Shown: positions 1 to 8,883 of the stretch, in pieces
Numbering within the stretch: the first letter of the stretch is position 1
How the letters are laid out: every line of letters begins with the position of its first letter
DNA from: a virus
Direction: 5' to 3' (one strand)
Length of the DNA: 22,707 bases
Virus record (IMG/VR): IMGVR_UViG_3300030389_002306
Coordinates: 21,032 to 43,738 of that record
The notes under the pieces: generated by a model
What the model saw: the letters and a program-made list of their open reading frames with translations, nothing else
Databases searched by the model: none
Told to the model about the DNA's origin: nothing
Translations under genes and position numbers: made by a program

Positions 1-3000
1 CCTGATAATCTTCTAGTAAATTAGTCTGCACTCTAGCCTCTTGTCCTAGTGGACTAATCTTCGTTGTACCTGGTACATTACCAATATGTGCGTAGTTTAA
101 ATATATAGCGTCACCATCTAAATCAGCACCCATAACATGTGATACTCTTGATGGTATAGCTATTGTAGATCTTGCACCATCTACACCCTCAGCTGCAAAA
201 CCTTTAACAACAAACACTACAGACGATTGTTTACCGTGTGCAGGTATACGTGTGCCTAATACTAAATCACCTACTTTAATACCATCTTTCTTTGCAGATG
301 CAGGTATTATAGCTTCTGACACCACAAAGTCTTTACCTTGTTCTATTAATGCATTAAGATTATTTTTATACTGTTGTCCTGATACTTCATCAACCAAGTC
401 AGATACTTTAATATATGACTTTAAATCTCTACCTATTGGGGATGTTTGATAAGCTATTGTACCGCCAAACATAGCCTTAGTTCCAAACTTAACAAGTCTT
501 GATGATGCTAACTGTTGCAACATCTTGTGCAACTGTGGATGTAGTCCTGGAGCATATTTTGATAATGATGTATTCAAATTACCAAAAAACTCTTCACCTA
601 TTAGTTTGCTTAAAAATTCTGTATCTTTTTGTCTTTGTTCAGTTGTAGACTTATCACTATATATAACATTACCACTTCTTTTTTGTTCAAAACCTACCAT
701 AGCTCTAGCTGCTAGCTCATGCATACGAGATACTATAGCTTCTTCTTCAGCTTCTAAATTAGTGTGATGATGTCCAAATAACTGTGATGGCATATGGAAT
801 GAATGTCTTTCTTTATCAAGTTCTACTTGTAAACCAAATCCTTCACCATTCACACCTGCCCAAGTTCCATCTACATATATATCATCTTGTCTTTCTACAA
901 CCTCATCTTCTGTAGTATTTTCTAAATCATATGTATATTGTTCACCACCTGCATATAATTTCAAAGCAGATTCAAAAGTTGCAATTGGAATAAAATCGTG
1001 TAACTGTCCTGTTACTTCTGGTCCAGGTATAAGTCTAGACTCACCTATACGTTCTTTTCTAGCTCTTAATATATTAGCTATCTTTTTAAGATACGGACTA
1101 TTTTGTTCCATTTCAGGAGTTATTTCATCTATCTTAAACTTAGCAAAAGTTCTTTTACCTATAAGCTTACTATTGTTAGTCTCAACATAATCATAAACAT
1201 GTTTGAATTGATTGCCAACCTTACGCATAGATCCAAACTTTTTACGAATTATTTCACCGTCACCAGGCAATACATATGCTTGTGCATCCGTTGCATTAAA
1301 TCCGTCAAAGTCTGTTACATCTTGAAATGCTACAAACTCTATAGGCGTATTACGATCGTGTGGCGTATGTCTTTTAATAGCTCCTTCTGCTCTTTTGATA
1401 TAATCTATCTCACTTTCACTTTCTTCATGTTTACCTATAAAAAATTCTTGTGCAAAAAATTTATTAATAGAATAGTTTAAAAGATAATTGTCTATTTCTC
1501 CTTGTTTTAACCTTTGCCCTTTTTCACCTATAAGTGTATTAAGCTTAATTTGATCTGGATCTTTTAGTAATTCTTTCTTAAACTTTTTAGCATATTGCTT
1601 TAGTCCTACTAAAGCTAAACCATCTTTCTTTTTAACTATCTTAAATGGATTAACTCTTTTACCATCTTTATATTTTACATCATTATAACCAGCATCTAAT
1701 GCCATTTGTAACAACCTTTGTCTTTGTTTAAGAGTTTGTGCAATAGGTGTACTAACATAGTATCTTCTTTTAGCTGCACCAAATACTGCTATAGGTTGAT
1801 CGTAGTATACTGTTTCACCTTTATTAAATCTAGATAGCGCATAAACAAAATCATTAAAGTCTGTAAGCATAAGCTCTTGACTATCCATCTTAACATATTT
1901 TCTGTTTCTACGCGCGTCTTGTTTTGCATTTTCAGGTGTGCTAAATACACCAGACAACATACTTATATTATGTTCTTTACCTGTTCTATCAGCCAACATT
2001 AATGCATATATATTACTATATCTACCTACATCTTCATTAATAAATCCTAAACCTTTCATTAATGAAATGTATGCGTCTATATTTTGTTGTGCTAAAGTTG
2101 CATAGTTTTCATTTTTATTATGCAATGAGTTTTCTTTATTAATAGTTAAGGTAGGGTTTTCTGCTACATCATTAACTTGTGTAATGTAGTTCTTAGCTCT
2201 TGATTGAACTATTAAATCGCCCAATAGTTTATTAAAACCACCTTTTATTTGTAACACACCACCTTGTACAAAATCACTTTGTCTTGATTGGAATAGTTGT
2301 TTTAATGAAGAATATCTTTTATTATCAAATGTGTATTGATTACCTGTTTCTGTAAGTTTTCTTTTATCAATAAATGCCCAATAAGGTGAATCACCATATA
2401 AAGATGTAAGCGCTTCTGCTATACCATTACCAGATTCAATAGCAGATATCATATCTCTTACTGTATTTCTATCTTCTTGTATTGTAGGTCTAAAGTATTT
2501 ATTAGCCTGTTTAGTTAGTGTAGATTGCCATCTGGCTTCATCTTTACTAAATGATATGCCAGGCACCCAAGTAGTTTGTTTATTATCACCTCTCATAAAC
2601 CCTACCTCTTTCATAGTTTCAATCTTTTTATTAGCAAAGTCAATAGACATTTCTAATAATAAAGCATCTACAAATGCATCTTTTTTAAGTTTAGATTTAA
2701 GAAACGCTACAAATCTAGCTACAGATGCATTATCACTATTAGTAACAGAATTTACAAATGTAAATACATCACGCTTTTTACTTTGTTGTCCTAGTGAATG
2801 TAGCTCAGATAATAAATCTTTTACATCTACAGGGTTCTTATCATTCTTTTTACTTTCTTCTATTGCATATGCTTGTATAAGCTTTGATGTGGTATCACCA
2901 AATAATGTTTCTTCTTGATCGTATATATTGCCTTTATCGTTTTCTTCTGCTACCTGCTCACTCTCTTGATTGAAACTAAATACTAATGAATCATCAGATC

Positions 3001-6000
3001 TTTCACCCTGATTAAGTCTAGCGTCTACAGATTGTATAAGCCCATCTACAACTCTTTGATATTCTGCAAAAGATAATCTTTCTACCTGTGCTCTAATCTT
3101 TCTAAGTAGATAGTCATGTTCTACAGATGTTACTTCAAATGGTGGAGTTTGTTTATCTGTATTATATGTTTTATTGTTTTGTTTATATATTTCTTTTGCT
3201 ATTTCTTGTACAGCATCTTCACCTCTGACACCTTTAGCTAATACTTTTTGTTCTATAATTCTAAACAATCCAACAGTAGATATAGCATCAAAGCTAGCTT
3301 GCTTTAACATAGTATTTTTGCTGTAAGAGTTTTGTTTAAACTTATTGTCTTTGTTTAATATATTAAAGTTTCTTTGAACATAAGTCATAGCTTCATCAAA
3401 GTTCATTAATCTAACTTCAGGCAAAACTTTGTCTAAAACAGACTTACCTGCATCTTTATCAGCTAAATTAAATATACGTTTATACATACGCTTTAATAAA
3501 CTATCATAGTTATTAGCATCTGTTTTATTATCTATAACATTTCTAATACCTCCACGTTTATTAAACTCTTCGTTAGAATATGCAAATGCTTCCTCTAATA
3601 ATCCATATTGTGATTTATCTTGTAATCTTTTTATATCACCTCTTTGTGATAAATATGAAAATAAAGATTGCGCTGCATTTTTATATGCAATAGTATTGCC
3701 TGATTCCGATGATGTTTCTATAGTATCTAACAGTTGAGATAAAGCATCATCTATTGTTGCTCTTTCTTGTTTTCTTAAATCATTTAATATATCACCACCA
3801 GTTACAAATTTTTTACCTCTTTTATATCTTGTAAGTAAAGGATAACTATATTGAATATTTTCTATTAAACCCTCAATAGATCCTCCTGGTGTAACTATTC
3901 TTCTTTTAATTAATAAAGAATTAAGACGTTTTTGTATTGGAGTTCCTGCTATTGATTGGTAATATGGATGTGATAGCTCATGTATCAAATCCGTTTGCAT
4001 AGCTTTTCTTGGATTTACTATAATTGTACTTGCAAAAAATACAGCAGATGCAGGTGCGCCAAACCCTTCTATAACTTGTCTATTTGTAAATGTAATATTT
4101 TTACCAGGAAATTTTTCTTCTAAAGCTGAACGTAAATATCTTTTAATAAAAAATGCATCTTCATCTACTCTTTCAAGATATGATCTAGCAGGTTCTTTAT
4201 CGTTAGTATCTTTTCTTTTTGGAGTTTCTCTACTAAACTCACTACTTTGATCTAAAAGACTTTGATTGTCTGTATTGTCTTCTGCAGTTGTTTCTTGTTT
4301 TACAGATTCTTCTACTACTTGTTTTGTTGGTCTTTTACTTTTTTTTTTAACCTTTTCTGTTCTAGCTTTTACTTTTTCTGTAGCTTCATCAAGTTTTTCT
4401 TTACTCTGATCTGCTAATTTTTTACCTTTTTCTACAACCTTTTTAGCAGTATCTTTTGTTTTATCAATTAAAGAATCTGCTATATTTACCACAGTTTCTG
4501 TAACAGTTTTATCTTGTAATTTTTTTTCTACAAAAGTTGTAAATTGTTCTAAAACTTTACCAGATGCTCCAACTAAATTAACTTTTTTTATTTTCTGTAT
4601 TATTTCTTTAGCTTTAGTTTTTACTTCTTCTGCTGATGGAACACGCTCACCAAATATTTCTCTTGCTGCACTTATTTCTTTTTCTAATGCTTCAGATGTT
4701 TTTGGTGCATTTTGTTTTAAATACTTTTTAGCAAAGTTTTTACCTTGATCAAATTGTTCTTGTAAGAATGTACGTAGATTTTGTGCAGGTTGACTTTTAA
4801 TAGTTTCTTGTGCTTTTTCTTGTGCAAGACCTAATGCATCTCCAGTAGCTTTAACTACACCTTTTTCTCTTACAGCCTGTACGCCTTTTTGTACACCTTC
4901 TTTAACTGCTTGCGCCCCTTTCTTTACAGTATCTACTACACGTTGTACTACTGGAGCAGGTTGTTCAATGCCTTCTGTAGTAAACTCTCTAAACTGTTTA
5001 GGCGTTAATCCTATAGATGATCTTTTAACATTACCATCTTTTCTTAGTTTACCTGCTCTTAATGAAGCTATATTAGTAATTAACTCTTCATTAGCTTGTA
5101 TTTGTTCTTCTTGCAATTGAACAGCAGCGTCATGCTCTAAATTAGTTAATTCAATTTGTTCTGCTAATATTTCAGGTTTATTTTTAATAGTTTCATTATG
5201 AAAATCTATTTGTTCTTGTCTTTGTTTGTTTATAGCCTCAATACTTATTTGAGCTTCTGCTATTTCCATACGAGCTAAAAATATTTGTCTTCTACCTGCC
5301 TGACTAAGAGAGTTATCTTTATAAGTAGTTCTATATATATCTTCAGCTTGTTCTATTGCAGCAATAGCTTCTTCTCCAAAAAGCTCATCCATTTGTCCTT
5401 CAGCAACCATTCGTTCTACCCTTGATTTTGCTAAGGCTGCATTACCGTTGCTATCTATAACAGTATAAGCTATATACTCTAATCTATTTCGTTGTGCTGC
5501 ATTAAACTTATTTCTATCTAAAAACTCTCCAAGTCTTGTTTCAGCTTCTTGTAATTGATACGATCTTTCAGCTATAGCATCTACATAACCCCCTCTAGAA
5601 CCCATAGCTAAACCTAAAGCAAAAGCACTTACTCGTGTTTGTAACATTTCATCACTTTTGAAAAAATCACTAAAAGTAACAAAATCTTCACCTTTTTGAT
5701 CTGCAATAGCTCTACCTTTTATCCACTCTTGATAAACTTCCTGGTATTGTTCAACCACACCTTCAGTAACACCTGTAGCACCTGCTTGTACAAAAGGCAA
5801 TATTTTTTGTCCAAAGCTAGCTTGTTTTGGTATATTTCTTAAACCTGCTGTTAGTCTACCTAGTCCACCAAACACTAAACCAAATTGAGCTATATCTGCT
5901 GCAATCCAATTAGTATTATCTCTCCATACTTGTGATGCTGCAGCTTGAGCTTCTTGTGGTGTTAATCCATCAGCTAAAGCTTGCTGTAAGGTTTCTCCTG

Positions 6001-6913
6001 CTACAAAAGCGCCTTCTGCAAAGTTACCACCAATACCACCACCTATAGCTGATGCAATAATGTTTGGAGTTTTCTTTAAGTTTTCTACTACAACCTTTTC
6101 TCCCTTTAATACTCCTTTTTGTTTAGCTAATTTTCTACCAGCTTTTACAATCTTTGGTTGATATAATCTATCTGCAATACCAAATGCTGATGCAGCTCTA
6201 TATGCTTTAGTTGAGTTAAGCATTATTCTTGTTGCAGTAGCTGCTGCACCTGCAGGTAAAAAGAATGACATAGAATATGGTAAAAGCTTTGCTACATCAG
6301 TAGCCCAAAATCTTGGATCTGCTAATTGATTCCAGCCTACAGATTTCATTTCTTCAGGAATAAATGTAGTATTAGCATTCATTATATCTGAACCTTTTCT
6401 TTGTAAGAAATCACCTATAGTGGTTTGTTGATCTACATCTTCATCCCATGGCGTTACAACAGCTTTAAGATATTCAAAAGTATCTCCTGTGCCCTGTATA
6501 AGTTGCCCTGTACCTGCAGCTAAACTTCTTGATAACATTGATTCAGATCCTGTAGCATCAGCAGCTGCAGCACCTAAACCTATACCAGTAGCTAGACCTA
6601 ATGGACCACCTAGTGCACCACCTATAACACCACCAGCTACAGTAAATGCATCTTGTGGTGAAACAATAGGTGCTAATGCGGCATTAGGATCAATACCTAC
6701 ACCAGTTGACTCTAAACCCAACTGTTGTTTTTGAATTTCACTAGTTTGTCTTTGTGCGAATTGTTGTCCAGCATATTGATCTAAAGCTTCGTTGCGCTCT
6801 GCATCTTGATTAGCAATGCGCTGTAAAAAAGATTCTATACCTCCCCCAGCAGTCATTCCCTGGTCATACTCATTAATAGCCTCTTCTGGTGTATTATTAT
6901 TTAAGTCTGCCAT
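1..6913 (-). CDS. Giant virion protein: membrane segments, HELSH metallopeptidase-like domain and crAss-type virion RNA polymerase (C-terminus cut by window edge)
   Basis: The frame is open from the ATG at 6913 to the window edge (2304 codons, no stop). Seen: glycine-rich hydrophobic segments near residues 88-120, 206-229, 284-305, 334-352 and 426-445; long helical/coiled-coil stretch about 450-620; Lys/Glu-rich linker to about 880; HELSH (978-982, HExxH zincin motif) with a candidate third ligand in LLEEAF (E1107/E1108). Further on are TDAQAYV (about 1875-1881), RIPAHGKQS (2222-2229) and GADLDGDAIY, with catalytic-type aspartates D2264, D2266 and D2268. Known: the DxDGD loop of the beta'-like double-psi barrel binds Mg2+ in multisubunit RNA polymerases and in QDE-1/RDR-like enzymes, including the packaged polymerase of crAss-like phages. 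TDAQA probably belongs to the beta-like barrel. Inferred role: ejected with the genome, perhaps processed by its own protease, and transcribes early genes. The start overlaps the upstream stop as TAATG. Polymerase call strong, peptidase likely, membrane role tentative. Confidence 0.85.
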   Translation of the reverse strand, partial: MADLNNNTPEEAINEYDQGMTAGGGIESFLQRIANQDAERNEALDQYAGQQFAQRQTSEIQKQQLGLESTGVGIDPNAALAPIVSPQDAFTVAGGVIGGALGGPLGLATGIGLGAAAADATGSESMLSRSLAAGTGQLIQGTGDTFEYLKAVVTPWDEDVDQQTTIGDFLQRKGSDIMNANTTFIPEEMKSVGWNQLADPRFWATDVAKLLPYSMSFFLPAGAAATATRIMLNSTKAYRAASAFGIADRLYQPKIVKAGRKLAKQKGVLKGEKVVVENLKKTPNIIASAIGGGIGGNFAEGAFVAGETLQQALADGLTPQEAQAAASQVWRDNTNWIAADIAQFGLVFGGLGRLTAGLRNIPKQASFGQKILPFVQAGATGVTEGVVEQYQEVYQEWIKGRAIADQKGEDFVTFSDFFKSDEMLQTRVSAFALGLAMGSRGGYVDAIAERSYQLQEAETRLGEFLDRNKFNAAQRNRLEYIAYTVIDSNGNAALAKSRVERMVAEGQMDELFGEEAIAAIEQAEDIYRTTYKDNSLSQAGRRQIFLARMEIAEAQISIEAINKQRQEQIDFHNETIKNKPEILAEQIELTNLEHDAAVQLQEEQIQANEELITNIASLRAGKLRKDGNVKRSSIGLTPKQFREFTTEGIEQPAPVVQRVVDTVKKGAQAVKEGVQKGVQAVREKGVVKATGDALGLAQEKAQETIKSQPAQNLRTFLQEQFDQGKNFAKKYLKQNAPKTSEALEKEISAAREIFGERVPSAEEVKTKAKEIIQKIKKVNLVGASGKVLEQFTTFVEKKLQDKTVTETVVNIADSLIDKTKDTAKKVVEKGKKLADQSKEKLDEATEKVKARTEKVKKKSKRPTKQVVEESVKQETTAEDNTDNQSLLDQSSEFSRETPKRKDTNDKEPARSYLERVDEDAFFIKRYLRSALEEKFPGKNITFTNRQVIEGFGAPASAVFFASTIIVNPRKAMQTDLIHELSHPYYQSIAGTPIQKRLNSLLIKRRIVTPGGSIEGLIENIQYSYPLLTRYKRGKKFVTGGDILNDLRKQERATIDDALSQLLDTIETSSESGNTIAYKNAAQSLFSYLSQRGDIKRLQDKSQYGLLEEAFAYSNEEFNKRGGIRNVIDNKTDANNYDSLLKRMYKRIFNLADKDAGKSVLDKVLPEVRLMNFDEAMTYVQRNFNILNKDNKFKQNSYSKNTMLKQASFDAISTVGLFRIIEQKVLAKGVRGEDAVQEIAKEIYKQNNKTYNTDKQTPPFEVTSVEHDYLLRKIRAQVERLSFAEYQRVVDGLIQSVDARLNQGERSDDSLVFSFNQESEQVAEENDKGNIYDQEETLFGDTTSKLIQAYAIEESKKNDKNPVDVKDLLSELHSLGQQSKKRDVFTFVNSVTNSDNASVARFVAFLKSKLKKDAFVDALLLEMSIDFANKKIETMKEVGFMRGDNKQTTWVPGISFSKDEARWQSTLTKQANKYFRPTIQEDRNTVRDMISAIESGNGIAEALTSLYGDSPYWAFIDKRKLTETGNQYTFDNKRYSSLKQLFQSRQSDFVQGGVLQIKGGFNKLLGDLIVQSRAKNYITQVNDVAENPTLTINKENSLHNKNENYATLAQQNIDAYISLMKGLGFINEDVGRYSNIYALMLADRTGKEHNISMLSGVFSTPENAKQDARRNRKYVKMDSQELMLTDFNDFVYALSRFNKGETVYYDQPIAVFGAAKRRYYVSTPIAQTLKQRQRLLQMALDAGYNDVKYKDGKRVNPFKIVKKKDGLALVGLKQYAKKFKKELLKDPDQIKLNTLIGEKGQRLKQGEIDNYLLNYSINKFFAQEFFIGKHEESESEIDYIKRAEGAIKRHTPHDRNTPIEFVAFQDVTDFDGFNATDAQAYVLPGDGEIIRKKFGSMRKVGNQFKHVYDYVETNNSKLIGKRTFAKFKIDEITPEMEQNSPYLKKIANILRARKERIGESRLIPGPEVTGQLHDFIPIATFESALKLYAGGEQYTYDLENTTEDEVVERQDDIYVDGTWAGVNGEGFGLQVELDKERHSFHMPSQLFGHHHTNLEAEEEAIVSRMHELAARAMVGFEQKRSGNVIYSDKSTTEQRQKDTEFLSKLIGEEFFGNLNTSLSKYAPGLHPQLHKMLQQLASSRLVKFGTKAMFGGTIAYQTSPIGRDLKSYIKVSDLVDEVSGQQYKNNLNALIEQGKDFVVSEAIIPASAKKDGIKVGDLVLGTRIPAHGKQSSVVFVVKGFAAEGVDGARSTIAIPSRVSHVMGADLDGDAIYLNYAHIGNVPGTTKISPLGQEARVQTNLLEDYQ
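4339..4348 (-). other. A10 homopolymer (possible slippage site) in the giant protein's linker
   Basis: On the coding strand this is GTT followed by ten A and then GT, read as Val-Lys-Lys-Lys-Ser around residues 855-859. Adding one A creates AAG TAA, an immediate stop. Removing one A leads to a TAG within about eight codons. Either slip would release a protein of about 860 aa with the hydrophobic and coiled-coil part but without the peptidase and polymerase. It is the longest homopolymer I noticed in the window. It may simply be a lysine-rich linker in AT-rich DNA. Confidence 0.35.
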
Positions 6914-8883
6914 TATTTAAAATATTTGCTCCAAAGTTTGAATCTTGTTTCTTTTTGTTTATAAAGATCTTTATTGTTTACTTTATAATAATCTAATAGT
7001 GCTGTTGGATTACCTGATTGATAAGCTTTAAATAAGCTTGGATCGTCTTTTGCAATACTACTAAAATTCCTTAATATATTATTGACATTTGTAGAAAAGT
7101 TAGCATTTTGATTTCTATCTTTTTGCACCAATGTAACTTGCTGTGCCATGTCAAATATATCAGCCATAATATAAGGAGTCATTCGATTGTGTATATCATT
7201 CATAGCAAAAGTAGCTATTGCTGTTGGCGCATGTTGTGCATAAAGAGTTTGTATTCCTATACCATCATCTGTTTTGTAAATATTATTAAGATTATTTAAT
7301 ACCCTTTCATCAAGATCAGCTCTTTTTCTATTTGTAATTTTTTCAGCTTCTATATTAGCTCTTGCATTTTTGCTAAATGATAATTTTTCATCATAGTTTT
7401 CATCTCTTAATGCAGATATAAAATAATCTTTACCTAGATTTAATTCGTGATAATATATATCATCTGCTAAAATATCAGGATCATTTAACTGCATTATATA
7501 TGCAGGCATAAATTTAACAGTTTCTTCTGCAGCTACACCTTCTAAAACTTTATTTATATATGTAGCTCTATCTGTTGGATCTAAATCTTTAACACCCTTT
7601 GTAAGTATTTTGCTTTTTAATTCTCCTGTAGCTTTATCTGTATATACAGCTTTCATGCCTAAGAATATACCATTTATTTCTAAATCATTAGCCATAAATG
7701 TTTCCATTAATCCTACATCACCTTTCATTGATGCACCTTTATAATTATAAGACTCTTCTAAGAATGCTTCATCAAAATTAATTTTTAATTTACCACCTCT
7801 TGAGCTATACAGTTTATCGCCTAAATAAGCTTCTAAAACTCTATATTTAGTTTTGTCATCTGTAGCAAACAATTCATAAGCAACATCTGCTATAACACTT
7901 TCTTTAGATTCTAAATTTGTTAATGCATCAGACGCATCAAAATTAGATTGGAAATATGCATCCAAACCTTTTTTGCTTTTTATATAAGAATTTACACCAC
8001 CATAGTCTTGTAAATCAGCTGCACGCACCCCACTACCCATAGTAAGCTGTTGAGCTTCAAGCAATTCATCAGGTAATGTTGTTTCTATATTTTTTGTTCC
8101 AAACTTAATAGGTAAAGGATCACTTATATCTATTCCTAATCTTTGTTTTAAATATCCTGAAGTTACTATTTCTTCTGGGTTATGTAATGCTCTATCATGA
8201 AGCAATCTTTCATTAGCTTTATCTAATCCCATAGTAGAAGCTACATAATAAGCATAGTCTGCTGCTAAAGTTTCTTTATTGGCTAATACATAATCTATTT
8301 CTTCAATGCGTTTATTAAGAGGCTCTTCATCTATAAATGATAGATCTATAGGTGCATCTAAATGTCCTCTATATTGTATAACATCTGTTTCGCCTCTATG
8401 CCAAGCATCTATAGATTTTAAATCACTTAGTGGAAATAAATTAGCAGTTTCAGGATTGCTTATTGCTTCAAAATACTTTGCGTAATTTGCTGTATTTTGT
8501 TTCATTTGCACAACCTTTTCATTATTATTTAGTTTAAAAGCATAAGCTTTTAAGTCTGCATCAATACCTAATCTTTTAGCTTTTTGATAACCACCTGCTC
8601 TTCTAATTTTTTCATTAATAGGCTCTAATAGACTTTGTGATAATTGTTCAAATTCTAATACATCTTTAGGTCTAGCATGATCACCTGTAATAGAATCATA
8701 AGCAGCTTGATACGCTGTATTAATAATGTTTTGTGAATTTTCTGCATCACGCTGCTCTAATAATTGTTGTCGTTCTTGTGATTTTAATATACTATCTAAA
8801 TATCTTAACTGCTGTTGTTTGTTAGATTTTATATTACTAGATCCTAGAAATCCACTTAATGCGTTATATCCAAATGCGTCCAT
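6913..8883 (-). CDS. Probable internal virion (cargo) protein, all-helical
   Basis: This 656-residue protein has no domain I can name with certainty. It looks almost entirely alpha-helical and charged. It has a Gln-rich start (KQQQLRYLDSILKSQERQQL, about residues 22-41), no signal peptide, and no clear transmembrane segment apart from a short Gly/Ser/Leu N-terminus. A segment near residues 70-180 has the helical, N/K-rich pattern I associate with the ejected cargo proteins of crAss-like phages, encoded between the tail muzzle and the polymerase; this resemblance is from memory and weak. Context supports it: the gene lies directly upstream of the virion RNA polymerase gene and just after the virion lysozyme gene, with 1-nt TAATG overlaps on both sides, so the products are probably made in matched amounts. 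No catalytic motif is evident. The function is inferred from position only. Confidence 0.7.
   Translation of the reverse strand: MDAFGYNALSGFLGSSNIKSNKQQQLRYLDSILKSQERQQLLEQRDAENSQNIINTAYQAAYDSITGDHARPKDVLEFEQLSQSLLEPINEKIRRAGGYQKAKRLGIDADLKAYAFKLNNNEKVVQMKQNTANYAKYFEAISNPETANLFPLSDLKSIDAWHRGETDVIQYRGHLDAPIDLSFIDEEPLNKRIEEIDYVLANKETLAADYAYYVASTMGLDKANERLLHDRALHNPEEIVTSGYLKQRLGIDISDPLPIKFGTKNIETTLPDELLEAQQLTMGSGVRAADLQDYGGVNSYIKSKKGLDAYFQSNFDASDALTNLESKESVIADVAYELFATDDKTKYRVLEAYLGDKLYSSRGGKLKINFDEAFLEESYNYKGASMKGDVGLMETFMANDLEINGIFLGMKAVYTDKATGELKSKILTKGVKDLDPTDRATYINKVLEGVAAEETVKFMPAYIMQLNDPDILADDIYYHELNLGKDYFISALRDENYDEKLSFSKNARANIEAEKITNRKRADLDERVLNNLNNIYKTDDGIGIQTLYAQHAPTAIATFAMNDIHNRMTPYIMADIFDMAQQVTLVQKDRNQNANFSTNVNNILRNFSSIAKDDPSLFKAYQSGNPTALLDYYKVNNKDLYKQKETRFKLWSKYFK

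Noticed and set aside
252-1480. Plus-strand open frames of 65-125 codons in this region
   Set aside because: They lie opposite the continuous giant minus-strand frame, have Cys/Leu/Ser-rich low-quality composition and no recognisable motif.
2556-2918. Plus-strand open frame of 120 codons
   Set aside because: It is fully antisense to the giant gene, and its composition reflects reverse-complemented helical coding sequence.
4300-4700. Dense runs of T and pyrimidine-rich repeats on the plus strand
   Set aside because: They are the Lys/Glu-rich linker (AAA and GAA codons) read from the other strand, not a regulatory or repeat array, apart from the A10 tract reported separately.
6489-6734. Plus-strand Pro/Ala-rich frame
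   Set aside because: It is the antisense image of the Gly/Ala-rich hydrophobic segment of the giant protein, which explains its Pro/Ala/Ser bias.
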